A stretch of DNA of 6,824 nucleotides, taken from positions 1-6,824 of the forward strand of contig JACOUZ010000234.1 in the NCBI GenBank assembly GCA_016177515.1, given 5' to 3'. The stretch's first letter is position 1. Each line of letters opens with the position of its first letter. Below, one piece after another: positions 1-5,867 of the stretch. This DNA comes from Acidobacteriota bacterium (lineage in GTDB: Bacteria; Acidobacteriota; Polarisedimenticolia; Gp22-AA2). Below the pieces are notes generated by a model. That model did not search any database. It was not told the origin of the DNA and was given only the letters and a program-made list of their open reading frames with translations. Both the position numbers and the translations under genes were made by a program.

Positions 1-620
1 GCCGAGTAGATCCCCGGGTCGTATTCGAGCCCCGAGGACAGGCCGATCGCCCCGGCGCGCATCTCCCGGTCGAGAAGGCGCTTCATCTTCGCGATTTCCG
101 CGGGCGTGGCGTGGCGGCGGAAGTCGTCGCCCATCACCCGCGCACGGATCGTGCCGTGGCCGGCGTAGGACGCGACGTTGACCGCCGCCGGGCGGCGCTC
201 CAGGCGCCGGAAGAAGCGCGCCAGCGGGAGGTACGACCCTCCGTCCTGGCCGACGACGAGCGTCGTGATCCCCTGGCTGGTGGCGGCCAGGGCGTCGCCG
301 CGATCGAAGATCTGGCCGTCGCCGTGGCTGTGGGTGTCGATGAACCCCGGGGCCAGCGCCAGGCCGGCGCCGTCCACCACCGCGTCGCCCGGCGCCGGGG
401 CGGCCCTGCCGACCTGGACGATCAGGTCTCCTTCGATGCGGACATTCGTCCTGCGGCCGGGTGAGCCGGTGCCGTCCAGAACCAAGGCGCCCTTGATGAC
501 TGTGGCGCGGGAGGATAGGGCCGGCCGGTCACCGGGCTGCGGGGACGCCGCCAGGCCGGGGGGATGGGGGACCGAGGCGAAAAGCAGACCCAGGAGAAGA
601 AGATGACGGAAAACCGGCAT
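1..620 (-). CDS. N-acyl-D-amino-acid deacylase-like amidohydrolase, exported, 3' part beyond window
   Basis: The reverse strand is open from an ATG at 620-618 to the window edge, giving 206 complete codons without a stop. GAGGTG lies 6 nt before the ATG and decides this start, because the same frame is also open upstream. Residues 1-25 look like a signal peptide (MPVFRHLLLLGLLFAS...LAAS). Residues 40-95 match the small beta-sandwich of amidohydrolases (VIKGALVLDGTG). Then come PGFIDTHSHGD with the metal-binding HxH at His97/His99, QGITTLVVGQDGGS (117-129), YAGHGTIR (152-159) and GAIGLSSGLEY (190-200). This order is that of D-aminoacylase/dihydroorotase-like metal hydrolases, which remove N-acyl groups from D-amino acids. 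The place where classical D-aminoacylases carry a metal-bridging Cys (GNCG) reads GQDG here, so exact substrate and metal centre are uncertain. The signal peptide suggests periplasmic action. The metal ligands further downstream lie outside the window. Confidence 0.88.
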   Translation of the reverse strand, partial: MPVFRHLLLLGLLFASVPHPPGLAASPQPGDRPALSSRATVIKGALVLDGTGSPGRRTNVRIEGDLIVQVGRAAPAPGDAVVDGAGLALAPGFIDTHSHGDGQIFDRGDALAATSQGITTLVVGQDGGSYLPLARFFRRLERRPAAVNVASYAGHGTIRARVMGDDFRRHATPAEIAKMKRLLDREMRAGAIGLSSGLEYDPGIYS

Positions 621-656
621 GAAGCACCTCTTGGAGATCAGCGATTCGTACTCCCC

Positions 657-869
657 GGCGGGAGTGCCGTCCTTGTTCCACAGGTGCCAGGGACGCAGGT
701 CCATCAGGCTCTCGGCATAGAGCGTGGCGGCCTCCAGATCGTCGGGATAGCGCCGTGACAGCTCGTCCATCGCCTGCGCGTAGGCGCGATCCAGCGCGGC
801 CCGGTCGGCGGCGGGATCCGGCGAGTAACGTGCGGCCGGCGCCCGGACATGCACCCTCTCCGGAGGCGG
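657..869 (-). pseudogene. Orphan internal fragment of a TPR-family protein
   Basis: Between the chalcone-isomerase-like gene and the amidohydrolase, the minus strand encodes 71 residues that read as real protein: RYSPDPAADRAALDRAYAQ, RRYPDDLEAATLYAE, LMDLRPWHLWNKDGTP. I recognise this as the middle of a large bacterial TPR-containing protein family in which RYPDD.EAATLYAE.LMDLRPWD.W is a typical stretch, normally preceded and followed by hundreds of residues of further repeats. Here neither side is present. Upstream the frame runs into the 3' end of the neighbouring gene, and downstream 12 unrelated codons lead straight into the start of the amidohydrolase in the same frame. There is no ATG and only a GTG at 854 with no obvious Shine-Dalgarno. 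I therefore read it as a gene remnant, or as a chimera in the assembly. A functional fusion to the amidohydrolase is unlikely because a signal peptide follows it. Family recognition is from memory of the motif, not from a search. Confidence 0.6.
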
Positions 870-909
870 CAGCGTAGCGCAGAAAGCGCCCGGGGCCCGG
901 CGCAGTGGC

Positions 910-1479
910 TCAATGCAGCCCGAGGAGCCCTCTCTTGAGGCCCGGATTCGGCGGGCTCGGGCCGAGCCAGATTCCGAACAGCCCCTGCGCGAAGTCGGGT
1001 CCGGGAATCGTCCCCATCGTTTCCCCTTTGACCTCGACCTGCACGCCCGTGCCGGGAAGGTAGGTGAAAGACAGCGTCGCCCCGTCCGGCAGGTCGGACA
1101 TCCACGAGTTGAACGTCGCTATCCGGTCCCGGAGGGCCGCATTCGACCGGCCCGCGCTCTTCTCGAACCCTTCATCCCAGGCCTTCACGATTTCGGCCCG
1201 CCCCACGGAGCGGACGAACTTCAGCACCAGGCGCTTCACCTGCTCCGAGCCGGTGATCTCCCCGGGATCGGACGATTTCGTCTCAAGGTAGAGGCCGGCG
1301 ACGTAGACGTCCACCTTCAGCACCGTGGCCTCCCTCAGCCCCAGGCCGTTGAGCACGAGGGTCTTCGAGTCGACGGCGATCTGATCGGGGAGGGTCACGC
1401 CGGCCAGCTCGCCGGCCGCCGCGGGCCCCGCACCGAGGGCGACCAAGAGCAGGAACAGAGCGGGTTCCCGGGTTCGCAT
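910..1479 (-). CDS. Chalcone isomerase-like secreted protein
   Basis: A complete 189-residue protein. ATG at 1479-1477 has GGAGG 6 nt upstream. Residues 1-23 form a signal peptide (MRTREPALFLLLVALGAGPAAAG), so the product is periplasmic or secreted. The mature part follows the bacterial chalcone isomerase-like domain: LNGLGLRE (43-50), KVDVYVAGLYLE (55-66), VKRLVLKFVRSV (81-92), IVKAWDEGF (97-105), and near the end FAQGLFGIWLGPSP...LKRGLLG (163-187). Length and C-terminal IWLG...LK..LLG are normal for the family, so nothing seems missing. Chalcone isomerase catalyses flavanone formation in plants, but bacterial members are not expected to make flavonoids. Some proteins with this fold bind fatty acids. 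It is transcribed divergently from a FadL porin and acyl-CoA ligase, and is followed on its own strand by the TPR remnant and the amidohydrolase. A role as a periplasmic lipid or fatty-acid binder is inference. Confidence 0.85.
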   Translation of the reverse strand: MRTREPALFLLLVALGAGPAAAGELAGVTLPDQIAVDSKTLVLNGLGLREATVLKVDVYVAGLYLETKSSDPGEITGSEQVKRLVLKFVRSVGRAEIVKAWDEGFEKSAGRSNAALRDRIATFNSWMSDLPDGATLSFTYLPGTGVQVEVKGETMGTIPGPDFAQGLFGIWLGPSPPNPGLKRGLLGLH

Positions 1480-1504
1480 GGTTGACCTCCACGATGAATC
1501 AGGA

Positions 1505-1524
1505 CCGGTCGGTTTCGAGACCGG
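1505..1524. promoter_or_regulatory. Inverted repeat in divergent intergenic region, possible operator
   Basis: CCGGTC at 1505-1510 and GACCGG at 1519-1524 are exact inverted copies separated by 8 nt. The site lies between the divergent chalcone-isomerase-like and fadL-like genes, upstream of the TTGACA at 1546. Placement and 20-bp size fit a dimeric repressor site. A 6-bp inverted repeat in GC-rich DNA can also be chance, so this is only a candidate. Confidence 0.25.
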
Positions 1525-1545
1525 GATGCTACCACGAGGAGGCCG

Positions 1546-1574
1546 TTGACAAGCCCGGCCGCCTCGGGGAAGAT
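1546..1574 (+). promoter_or_regulatory. Possible sigma-70-type promoter for fadL-acyl-CoA ligase unit
   Basis: A perfect -35 box TTGACA sits at 1546-1551. At 17-nt spacing the -10 position reads GAAGAT (1569-1574), which matches TATAAT at only three positions. Transcription would begin about 20 nt before the ATG at 1600. The TTG of this box could formally open a longer reading frame of the porin gene, but a promoter here argues that translation starts later. Confidence 0.35.
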
Positions 1575-1599
1575 GCGCTCAATCCTCGGGGAGACACTC

Positions 1600-2865
1600 A
1601 TGCGCATGACTGCAAGGATCGGCCTGGTCGTCCTGGCGGTGGGGCTCCTGTCCTCGGAAGCGGCGTTCGGTTCCGGCTATTCGATCTACGAGCAGGGGGC
1701 GAAGGCGATGGCCGAAGCCGGGGCGTTCACGGCCCGCGCCGACGACCCGAGCGCCCTGTTCTTCAATCCGGCGGGGATCACGCAGCTCAAGGGAAAGAGG
1801 TTCAGCTTCGGCACGACGGCGATCGCGCTGACCGGATCGAGCTTCGACTCGACCGCCTCGGGCGACAGCTTCGATCAGCTCGACAACATGGCCTGGCCGG
1901 CGAACGTCTATTACACCCAGACGGTCGGCGATCGCTATGCGTGGGGGGTGTCGTTCACGTCGCCGTTCGGCCTGAAGACCCAGTGGGCCGACGACTTCGA
2001 CGGCCGCTACATCTCGCGCGAATCGAACCTGGCGGTGGTCAGCCTCAACGCCACCTTCGCCTGGACCTTCGCGAAGAGCTGGGCGGCGGCCCTAGGCGTC
2101 GATGTCGCCCGGGCCGACATCCGGGAGCTGTCGCGCAACATCGATTTCAGTGGCCCCCCTCTCGGCGCCCCCGACGGCTTCACCAGCCTGTCGGGGGACG
2201 GTGACGACATCGGCTATAACGCCGCGCTGCGCTTCGCCAACGACAAGGGCTGGCGCTGGGGCGGGTCGTTCCGCTCGAAGATGGAGCCGGAGGTCGACGG
2301 CGACGTCACGTTCGAGAACATCCCGGGCGCGGTGGCCGGATCCTTCGTCGAAGGGGGCGCGAAAGCCGACCTGCCTCTGCCGGCCACCTTCGCCACAGGC
2401 GTCGGCTACGTCAAGGACAAGTGGGAGCTGGAATTCGATGTCGTCTGGACCGACTGGTCCGAGTTCGATCATCTGCGGATCGACCTCGAGAACAATTCCA
2501 CCTTCGTGACCGACATCGATCAGATCGAGGAATGGGAGGACACGTACTCGTTCCGCTTCGGGTACGCCTACTCGATCAGCGAAGCGCACCAGGTCCGCTT
2601 CGGCGCCTACTTCGACCGCAACCCGGTGCCCGACGATCACGTGCGGCCGCGGCTGCCGGACGCCGACCGCACGTCGGCGCAGGTCGGCTACGGCTTCACC
2701 GGCAAGGGGGGCTTCACGTTCGACGTCGCCTTCCAGGCCCTGTTCTTCGACGACCGCGCGGCGGCCGGCAGCCCGGCGAGCACGTCCGATCCCGTCCAGC
2801 CGGGCGGCTACTCCAATTTCACCAGCCTCCTGGGCGTGAACCTCGGCTGGAAGTTCGGCAAGTAG
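1600..2865 (+). CDS. OmpP1/FadL/TodX-family outer membrane transport protein
   Basis: The 421-residue product is an outer-membrane beta-barrel for uptake of long-chain fatty acids or other hydrophobic compounds. I place the start at ATG 1600, which has GGGAG 6 nt upstream and opens directly into a signal peptide (MRMTARIGLVVLAVGLLSSEAAFG); in-frame TTG 1546 and ATG 1573 would put charged residues ahead of it. The mature N-terminus SGYSIYEQGAKAMAEAGAFTA followed by ADDPSALFFNPAGI, with NPAG at 56-59, is the hallmark of the FadL hatch region. The rest shows alternating polar/aromatic barrel strands, many with W, Y and F, for example WELEFDVVWTDWSEF and FRFGYAYSI. It ends in LGWKFGK, a membrane-strand-like terminus although the last residue is Lys rather than Phe. 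Length agrees with the family (about 400-450). The acyl-CoA ligase starts 9 nt downstream, which supports fatty-acid uptake, though aromatic hydrocarbons are also possible substrates. Confidence 0.93.
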   Translation: MRMTARIGLVVLAVGLLSSEAAFGSGYSIYEQGAKAMAEAGAFTARADDPSALFFNPAGITQLKGKRFSFGTTAIALTGSSFDSTASGDSFDQLDNMAWPANVYYTQTVGDRYAWGVSFTSPFGLKTQWADDFDGRYISRESNLAVVSLNATFAWTFAKSWAAALGVDVARADIRELSRNIDFSGPPLGAPDGFTSLSGDGDDIGYNAALRFANDKGWRWGGSFRSKMEPEVDGDVTFENIPGAVAGSFVEGGAKADLPLPATFATGVGYVKDKWELEFDVVWTDWSEFDHLRIDLENNSTFVTDIDQIEEWEDTYSFRFGYAYSISEAHQVRFGAYFDRNPVPDDHVRPRLPDADRTSAQVGYGFTGKGGFTFDVAFQALFFDDRAAAGSPASTSDPVQPGGYSNFTSLLGVNLGWKFGK

Positions 2866-2874
2866 GGGGGACAG

Positions 2875-4665
2875 GTGGAAATCCGCACGCTCTGCGAAAT
2901 CCTGACGCGCCTCGAGGCCCGCTTCCGCAAGCCGGACCTGCTGCGCTACAAGTCGCAGGGGGCCTGGCGGGACATTTCCACGGACGAATTCGCGGCGACC
3001 GTGAGGTCGCTGGCTCTCGGCCTCGAGTCGCTCGGCGTGCGCCGGGGGGACCGGGTCGCCATCCTCTCGGAGAACCGGCCGGAGTGGACCGCCTTCGATC
3101 ACGCCGTCCTGAACCTCGGGGCCGTCGTCGTGCCGATCTACCCCACGCTGCTGACGGACCAGGTCCGCTACATCCTGGACAACAGCCAGTCCCGCGCCCT
3201 GGTTGTTTCCACCGGCGCCCAGATGGAAAAGGTCCTGCCGGTGGTCGGGTCCCTGCCGGAGCTGCAGAAGGTGGTGATCCTGGACCCGCCCGCGGGAGCC
3301 CCGCCGTCCCGGGCCGTGCCCTGGTCCGCGGTCCTGCGCGACGGCGAGGCCGCGCACCGCGCCGACCCGCGCCGCTTCGAGTCGGCGCGGGCGGCGGTGG
3401 CGCCCGGCGACCTGGCCAGCATCCTGTACACGTCCGGGACGACCGGCGACCCGAAGGGCGTCATGCTCACGCACCAGAACTTCGCCTCGAACGTCAACGC
3501 CACCCTGCAGATCATCCCGTTCTCCGACCAGGACGTGACCCTGTCGTTCCTGCCGCTGACGCACGTCTTCGAGAGAATGGTCGAGTTCGCGTACCTTGCG
3601 GCGGGAGCGACGATCGCCTTCGCCGAGTCGATCGAGGCCGTGCCGCAGAACATCCAGGAGATCCGGCCGACCGTGGTGGCCAGCGTGCCGCGCCTGTTCG
3701 AGAAGGTCAACGCGCGCATCCTGGACACGGTGCGCGCCTCGCCCCTGGTGCGCCGGCTGATCTTCGGCCTGGCCCTCAAGGTCGGCAGGCGCCAGGCGCA
3801 CGCCCTCCTGGCCCGCCGCAGGGCGCCTCTTCCGGTGCGCCTGCTCCATCCGGTCACCGATCACCTCGTGTTCTCGAAGGTGCGGGAGAAGCTGGGCGGC
3901 CGGCTGCGCTTCTTCATCTCGGGCGGGGCGCCGCTGTCGGCTGAGATCGCCGAGTTCTTCTACGCCGCCGGCATCCGCATCCTGGAGGGGTACGGCCTCA
4001 CCGAGACCTCGCCGGTGATCGCGGTCAACACGCTCGAGGAGACGCGCCTCGGCACCGTCGGGCCCGTCGTTCCCGGTGTCGAGGTCAAACTCGCCGGGGA
4101 CGGCGAGATCCTGGTGCGCGGACCCAACGTCATGAAGGGCTACTTCCGCAGCGAGGAGGCGACCCGGGAGGCGATCCGGGACGGCTGGTTCCACACGGGC
4201 GACATCGGCCACCTGGACGAAGGCGGCTTCCTGAAGATCACCGATCGCAAGAAAGAGGTCCTGAAGACCTCGGGCGGCAAGATGGTGGCCCCCCAGCCGA
4301 TCGAGAACCTCCTGAAGACCGACCGCTTCATCTCCCAGGCGGTCCTGATCGGCGACCGGCGCAACTTCATCTCGGCGCTCATCGTCCCCGACCCGGCGCT
4401 CCTCGTGTCGTACGCCGAGCGCAAGCAGATCCCCTACAAGAACGTCGAGGAGCTGACCAAGAACCCGCGCGTCCTCGATCTCTTCCGCCGTCGCGTCGAG
4501 GCGAAGATGGCGGGGCTGCCGCCCTTCCAGACGGTCAAGAAGTTCCGGCTCCTTTCCCGGGAGTTGACCCAGGAGGCGGGCGAATTGACGCCGACCCTGA
4601 AGGTCAAGCGCCGCGTCATCGAGCAGAAATTCGCCGCCCTGATCGAGTCGATGTACACGGAGTGA
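2875..4665 (+). CDS. Long-chain fatty acid-CoA ligase (AMP-forming)
   Basis: A complete 596-residue member of the ANL adenylate-forming superfamily. It converts fatty acid, ATP and CoA to acyl-CoA, AMP and pyrophosphate in the cytoplasm or at the inner membrane. Start is GTG at 2875 after a G-rich Shine-Dalgarno-like run (GGGGGG at 2865-2870). Motifs in order: YTSGTTGDPKG (185-195, ATP-binding loop), LPLTHVFERM (226-235), FISGGAPLS (347-355), YGLTETSP (373-380), GWFHTGD (437-443, ribose-binding Asp443), ITDRKKEVLKTSGGK (455-469, hinge between large and small domains) and GELTPTLKVKRR (569-580), in which Lys576 is the likely catalytic lysine of the C-terminal domain. The THVFERM and LTPTLK signatures fit the long-chain ACSL/FadD15 type rather than acetyl-CoA synthetase. 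All key residues are present and nothing is truncated. The 9-nt gap to the porin gene indicates co-transcription, so imported fatty acids would be activated at once. Confidence 0.94.
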   Translation: MEIRTLCEILTRLEARFRKPDLLRYKSQGAWRDISTDEFAATVRSLALGLESLGVRRGDRVAILSENRPEWTAFDHAVLNLGAVVVPIYPTLLTDQVRYILDNSQSRALVVSTGAQMEKVLPVVGSLPELQKVVILDPPAGAPPSRAVPWSAVLRDGEAAHRADPRRFESARAAVAPGDLASILYTSGTTGDPKGVMLTHQNFASNVNATLQIIPFSDQDVTLSFLPLTHVFERMVEFAYLAAGATIAFAESIEAVPQNIQEIRPTVVASVPRLFEKVNARILDTVRASPLVRRLIFGLALKVGRRQAHALLARRRAPLPVRLLHPVTDHLVFSKVREKLGGRLRFFISGGAPLSAEIAEFFYAAGIRILEGYGLTETSPVIAVNTLEETRLGTVGPVVPGVEVKLAGDGEILVRGPNVMKGYFRSEEATREAIRDGWFHTGDIGHLDEGGFLKITDRKKEVLKTSGGKMVAPQPIENLLKTDRFISQAVLIGDRRNFISALIVPDPALLVSYAERKQIPYKNVEELTKNPRVLDLFRRRVEAKMAGLPPFQTVKKFRLLSRELTQEAGELTPTLKVKRRVIEQKFAALIESMYTE

Positions 4666-4713
4666 CCGCGTGGCGGGCCTTCTCGACCCCCCAAAAACCC
4701 CCGAAAAAACCGC

Positions 4714-4753
4714 TTGACACGACGGATTGTTGACGGTAGGAGTATTGTAACAA
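4714..4753 (+). promoter_or_regulatory. Promoter-like region before secreted-protein operon
   Basis: A perfect TTGACA is at 4714-4719. At 17-nt spacing the -10 position reads TAGGAG (4737-4742), a partial TATAAT match, and the local A+T content rises against the GC-rich background. A second TTGAC occurs at 4730-4734, and a small palindrome TTGT-A-ACAA lies at 4745-4753, possibly an operator overlapping the start of transcription. The preceding acyl-CoA ligase ends at 4665. I see no hairpin terminator between, only C-rich and A-rich runs (CCCCCCAAAAACCCCCGAAAAAACC). Confidence 0.45.
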
Positions 4754-4810
4754 GAGCTGCGTTCCACGACACGAAACCTAATGGGTCGCCCCATGTGGGA
4801 GGATACCGCC

Positions 4811-5176
4811 ATGCGAAAAACCTTCGCGGTGATCGGCGTGCTTCTGGTGGCCGTTCTGCTGGCGACACCGTCCGTCTTTGCAGCGACGGCGTTGCCTGGG
4901 TTTCCATTCAAGGTCTGGCAAGCAGTCACGGGGCCCTTTGCCGGGAACGCCAACATCTACATCTTCACCGCCCTGGGTGATTGGTGCGGCACGGCCACGC
5001 TCACGGGTGTCGGGCCGGCCGGTGGGGCGACCCTGGCGTGGGAAACGGCACGGGACATCATCGTCACGGCCCCGCCCTTGAATGGCGGAGTCTGGTACAT
5101 TGATGCGACACCGCCGCCGGGGGATTTCTGCTCTCTAGGGAAGATTGGTCCCCTGACGACGTATTACATCGAGTAG
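4811..5176 (+). CDS. Small secreted protein of unknown function
   Basis: I do not recognise a family. The likely start is ATG 4811, which has GGGAGG 8 nt before it and leads into a clean signal peptide (MRKTFAVIGVLLVAVLLATPSVFA, cleavage near residue 24-25). The in-frame ATG at 4781 would add ten residues, MGRPMWEDTA, ahead of it and spoil the signal. The precursor is 121 residues and the mature part about 97, rich in Gly, Thr, Ala and aromatics with a likely all-beta character (NANIYIFTALGDW, GGATLAWETARDIIVTAP, GGVWYIDATPPPGDF). It has exactly two cysteines, Cys59 in DWCGTA and Cys107 in DFCSL, which could form one disulfide in the periplasm. It ends in TTYYIE. The next gene follows after 11 nt, so it is probably the first gene of a three-gene unit of exported proteins. 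It could be a pilin-like or matrix subunit, but nothing in the sequence proves that. Confidence 0.75.
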   Translation: MRKTFAVIGVLLVAVLLATPSVFAATALPGFPFKVWQAVTGPFAGNANIYIFTALGDWCGTATLTGVGPAGGATLAWETARDIIVTAPPLNGGVWYIDATPPPGDFCSLGKIGPLTTYYIE

Positions 5177-5187
5177 TTTGGCCGGGA

Positions 5188-5844
5188 ATGAAATACAAGC
5201 GCTCCGCGGGCAACTTCGACGGCCGGGCGGTTCTTTTCGAGCTTCTGATTGCCGCGATCACCCTGGCGTGTTCGCGCCAGCAGGCCGCGGGGAGCCCGGT
5301 TCAACAACACGCCGGCCCGTCGGCTCCGGAAATCTACCCCCAGGGCAGACTCGAGGTGAATGCCGATTCCGGGATCGCCGTTGTGATGATCGGCGGCGAG
5401 CCCGCCATAACGGTCGAAGAGTTCAATGCAAGGCTCAGGGAGTTCCCAATCCGGGATGAGGGACAGGACGCAGCCGCGGCCAGGAAGCAGGTTGTGGACA
5501 AGATGATCGACCTCAAGATCATCGTACGCGAGGCGGCGCGGCGCCGGTCTTCCGGGGGCCGGGAAAGCGGGCCCACACTCGACTATGCGGAGGAGCGAGG
5601 GCTTGCCCAAGAGATGGTCCGGACCTCGGTAGCGAATCCTCTCCTGGTGAGTGACGACGAAGCGGAAAAGTACTACGCCGAGCACAAACAGATGTTCCAG
5701 GAACTCGACGCCTCGGGTTCGTCGCAGGAGGAACGGATGCTGTTCATCAAGTTCACGCTCCTGAGCAAGCGATTCAAGGAAAAGGTGCGATCCTGGCGCA
5801 GCCAGCAGACGATCGAGATCTCGGAAGATCTCTTGAAGCGCTGA
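5188..5844 (+). CDS. SurA-N-like exported protein without evident parvulin domain
   Basis: 218 residues from ATG 5188, with a weak GGGA close before it. Residues 15-28 (AVLFELLIAAITLAC) form a hydrophobic export segment ending at Cys28. The surrounding TLAC is a non-canonical lipobox, so lipoprotein status is possible but unsure. A Pro/Gln/Gly-rich linker follows. Residues 64-115 (AVVMIGGEPAITVEEFNARL...RKQVVDKMIDLKIIVREA) match the pattern of the N-terminal chaperone domain of SurA/PpiD/PrsA-type proteins: a short strand with GE.ITVEEF, then helices with the LID.KLL.EA pattern. The helix LLVSDDEAEKYYAEHKQMF (152-170) usually leads into the parvulin domain. Here only about 48 residues remain, ending in a basic helix (SKRFKEKVRSWRSQQ), too few for a parvulin fold. 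It would act as a periplasmic holdase or a dedicated chaperone rather than a prolyl isomerase. Its neighbours are two secreted proteins, plausible clients. Confidence 0.7.
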   Translation: MKYKRSAGNFDGRAVLFELLIAAITLACSRQQAAGSPVQQHAGPSAPEIYPQGRLEVNADSGIAVVMIGGEPAITVEEFNARLREFPIRDEGQDAAAARKQVVDKMIDLKIIVREAARRRSSGGRESGPTLDYAEERGLAQEMVRTSVANPLLVSDDEAEKYYAEHKQMFQELDASGSSQEERMLFIKFTLLSKRFKEKVRSWRSQQTIEISEDLLKR

Positions 5845-5867
5845 GTGAAAATGCGAGAGGTATGGCG

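Noticed and set aside
111..606. Two plus-strand frames (111-464 and 178-606)
   Set aside because: Both are antisense to the amidohydrolase, whose motifs are clear, and neither shows a domain.
620..854. A TPR-amidohydrolase fusion protein starting at GTG 854
   Set aside because: A signal peptide and a good Shine-Dalgarno mark a fresh start at 620, and the TPR piece has no start signal of its own.
704..1105. A 133-codon minus-strand frame over the chalcone-isomerase-like 3' end and TPR remnant
   Set aside because: It is in a different frame from both recognisable proteins and gives Arg-rich nonsense.
1482..2204. A 240-codon plus-strand frame overlapping the start of the porin gene
   Set aside because: It is a shifted-frame reading of the FadL-like gene, Arg/Gly-rich, with no motif.
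4666..4713. A terminator after the acyl-CoA ligase gene
   Set aside because: The C- and A-rich runs contain no self-complementary stem, and no T-run follows a hairpin on the plus strand.
2092..4956. A 954-codon open frame on the minus strand opposite the fadL-like and acyl-CoA ligase genes
   Set aside because: Its translation is Arg/Asp/Gly/Leu-rich low-complexity sequence without any family motif, and it lies antisense to two well-supported genes. Long antisense frames are expected in GC-rich DNA.
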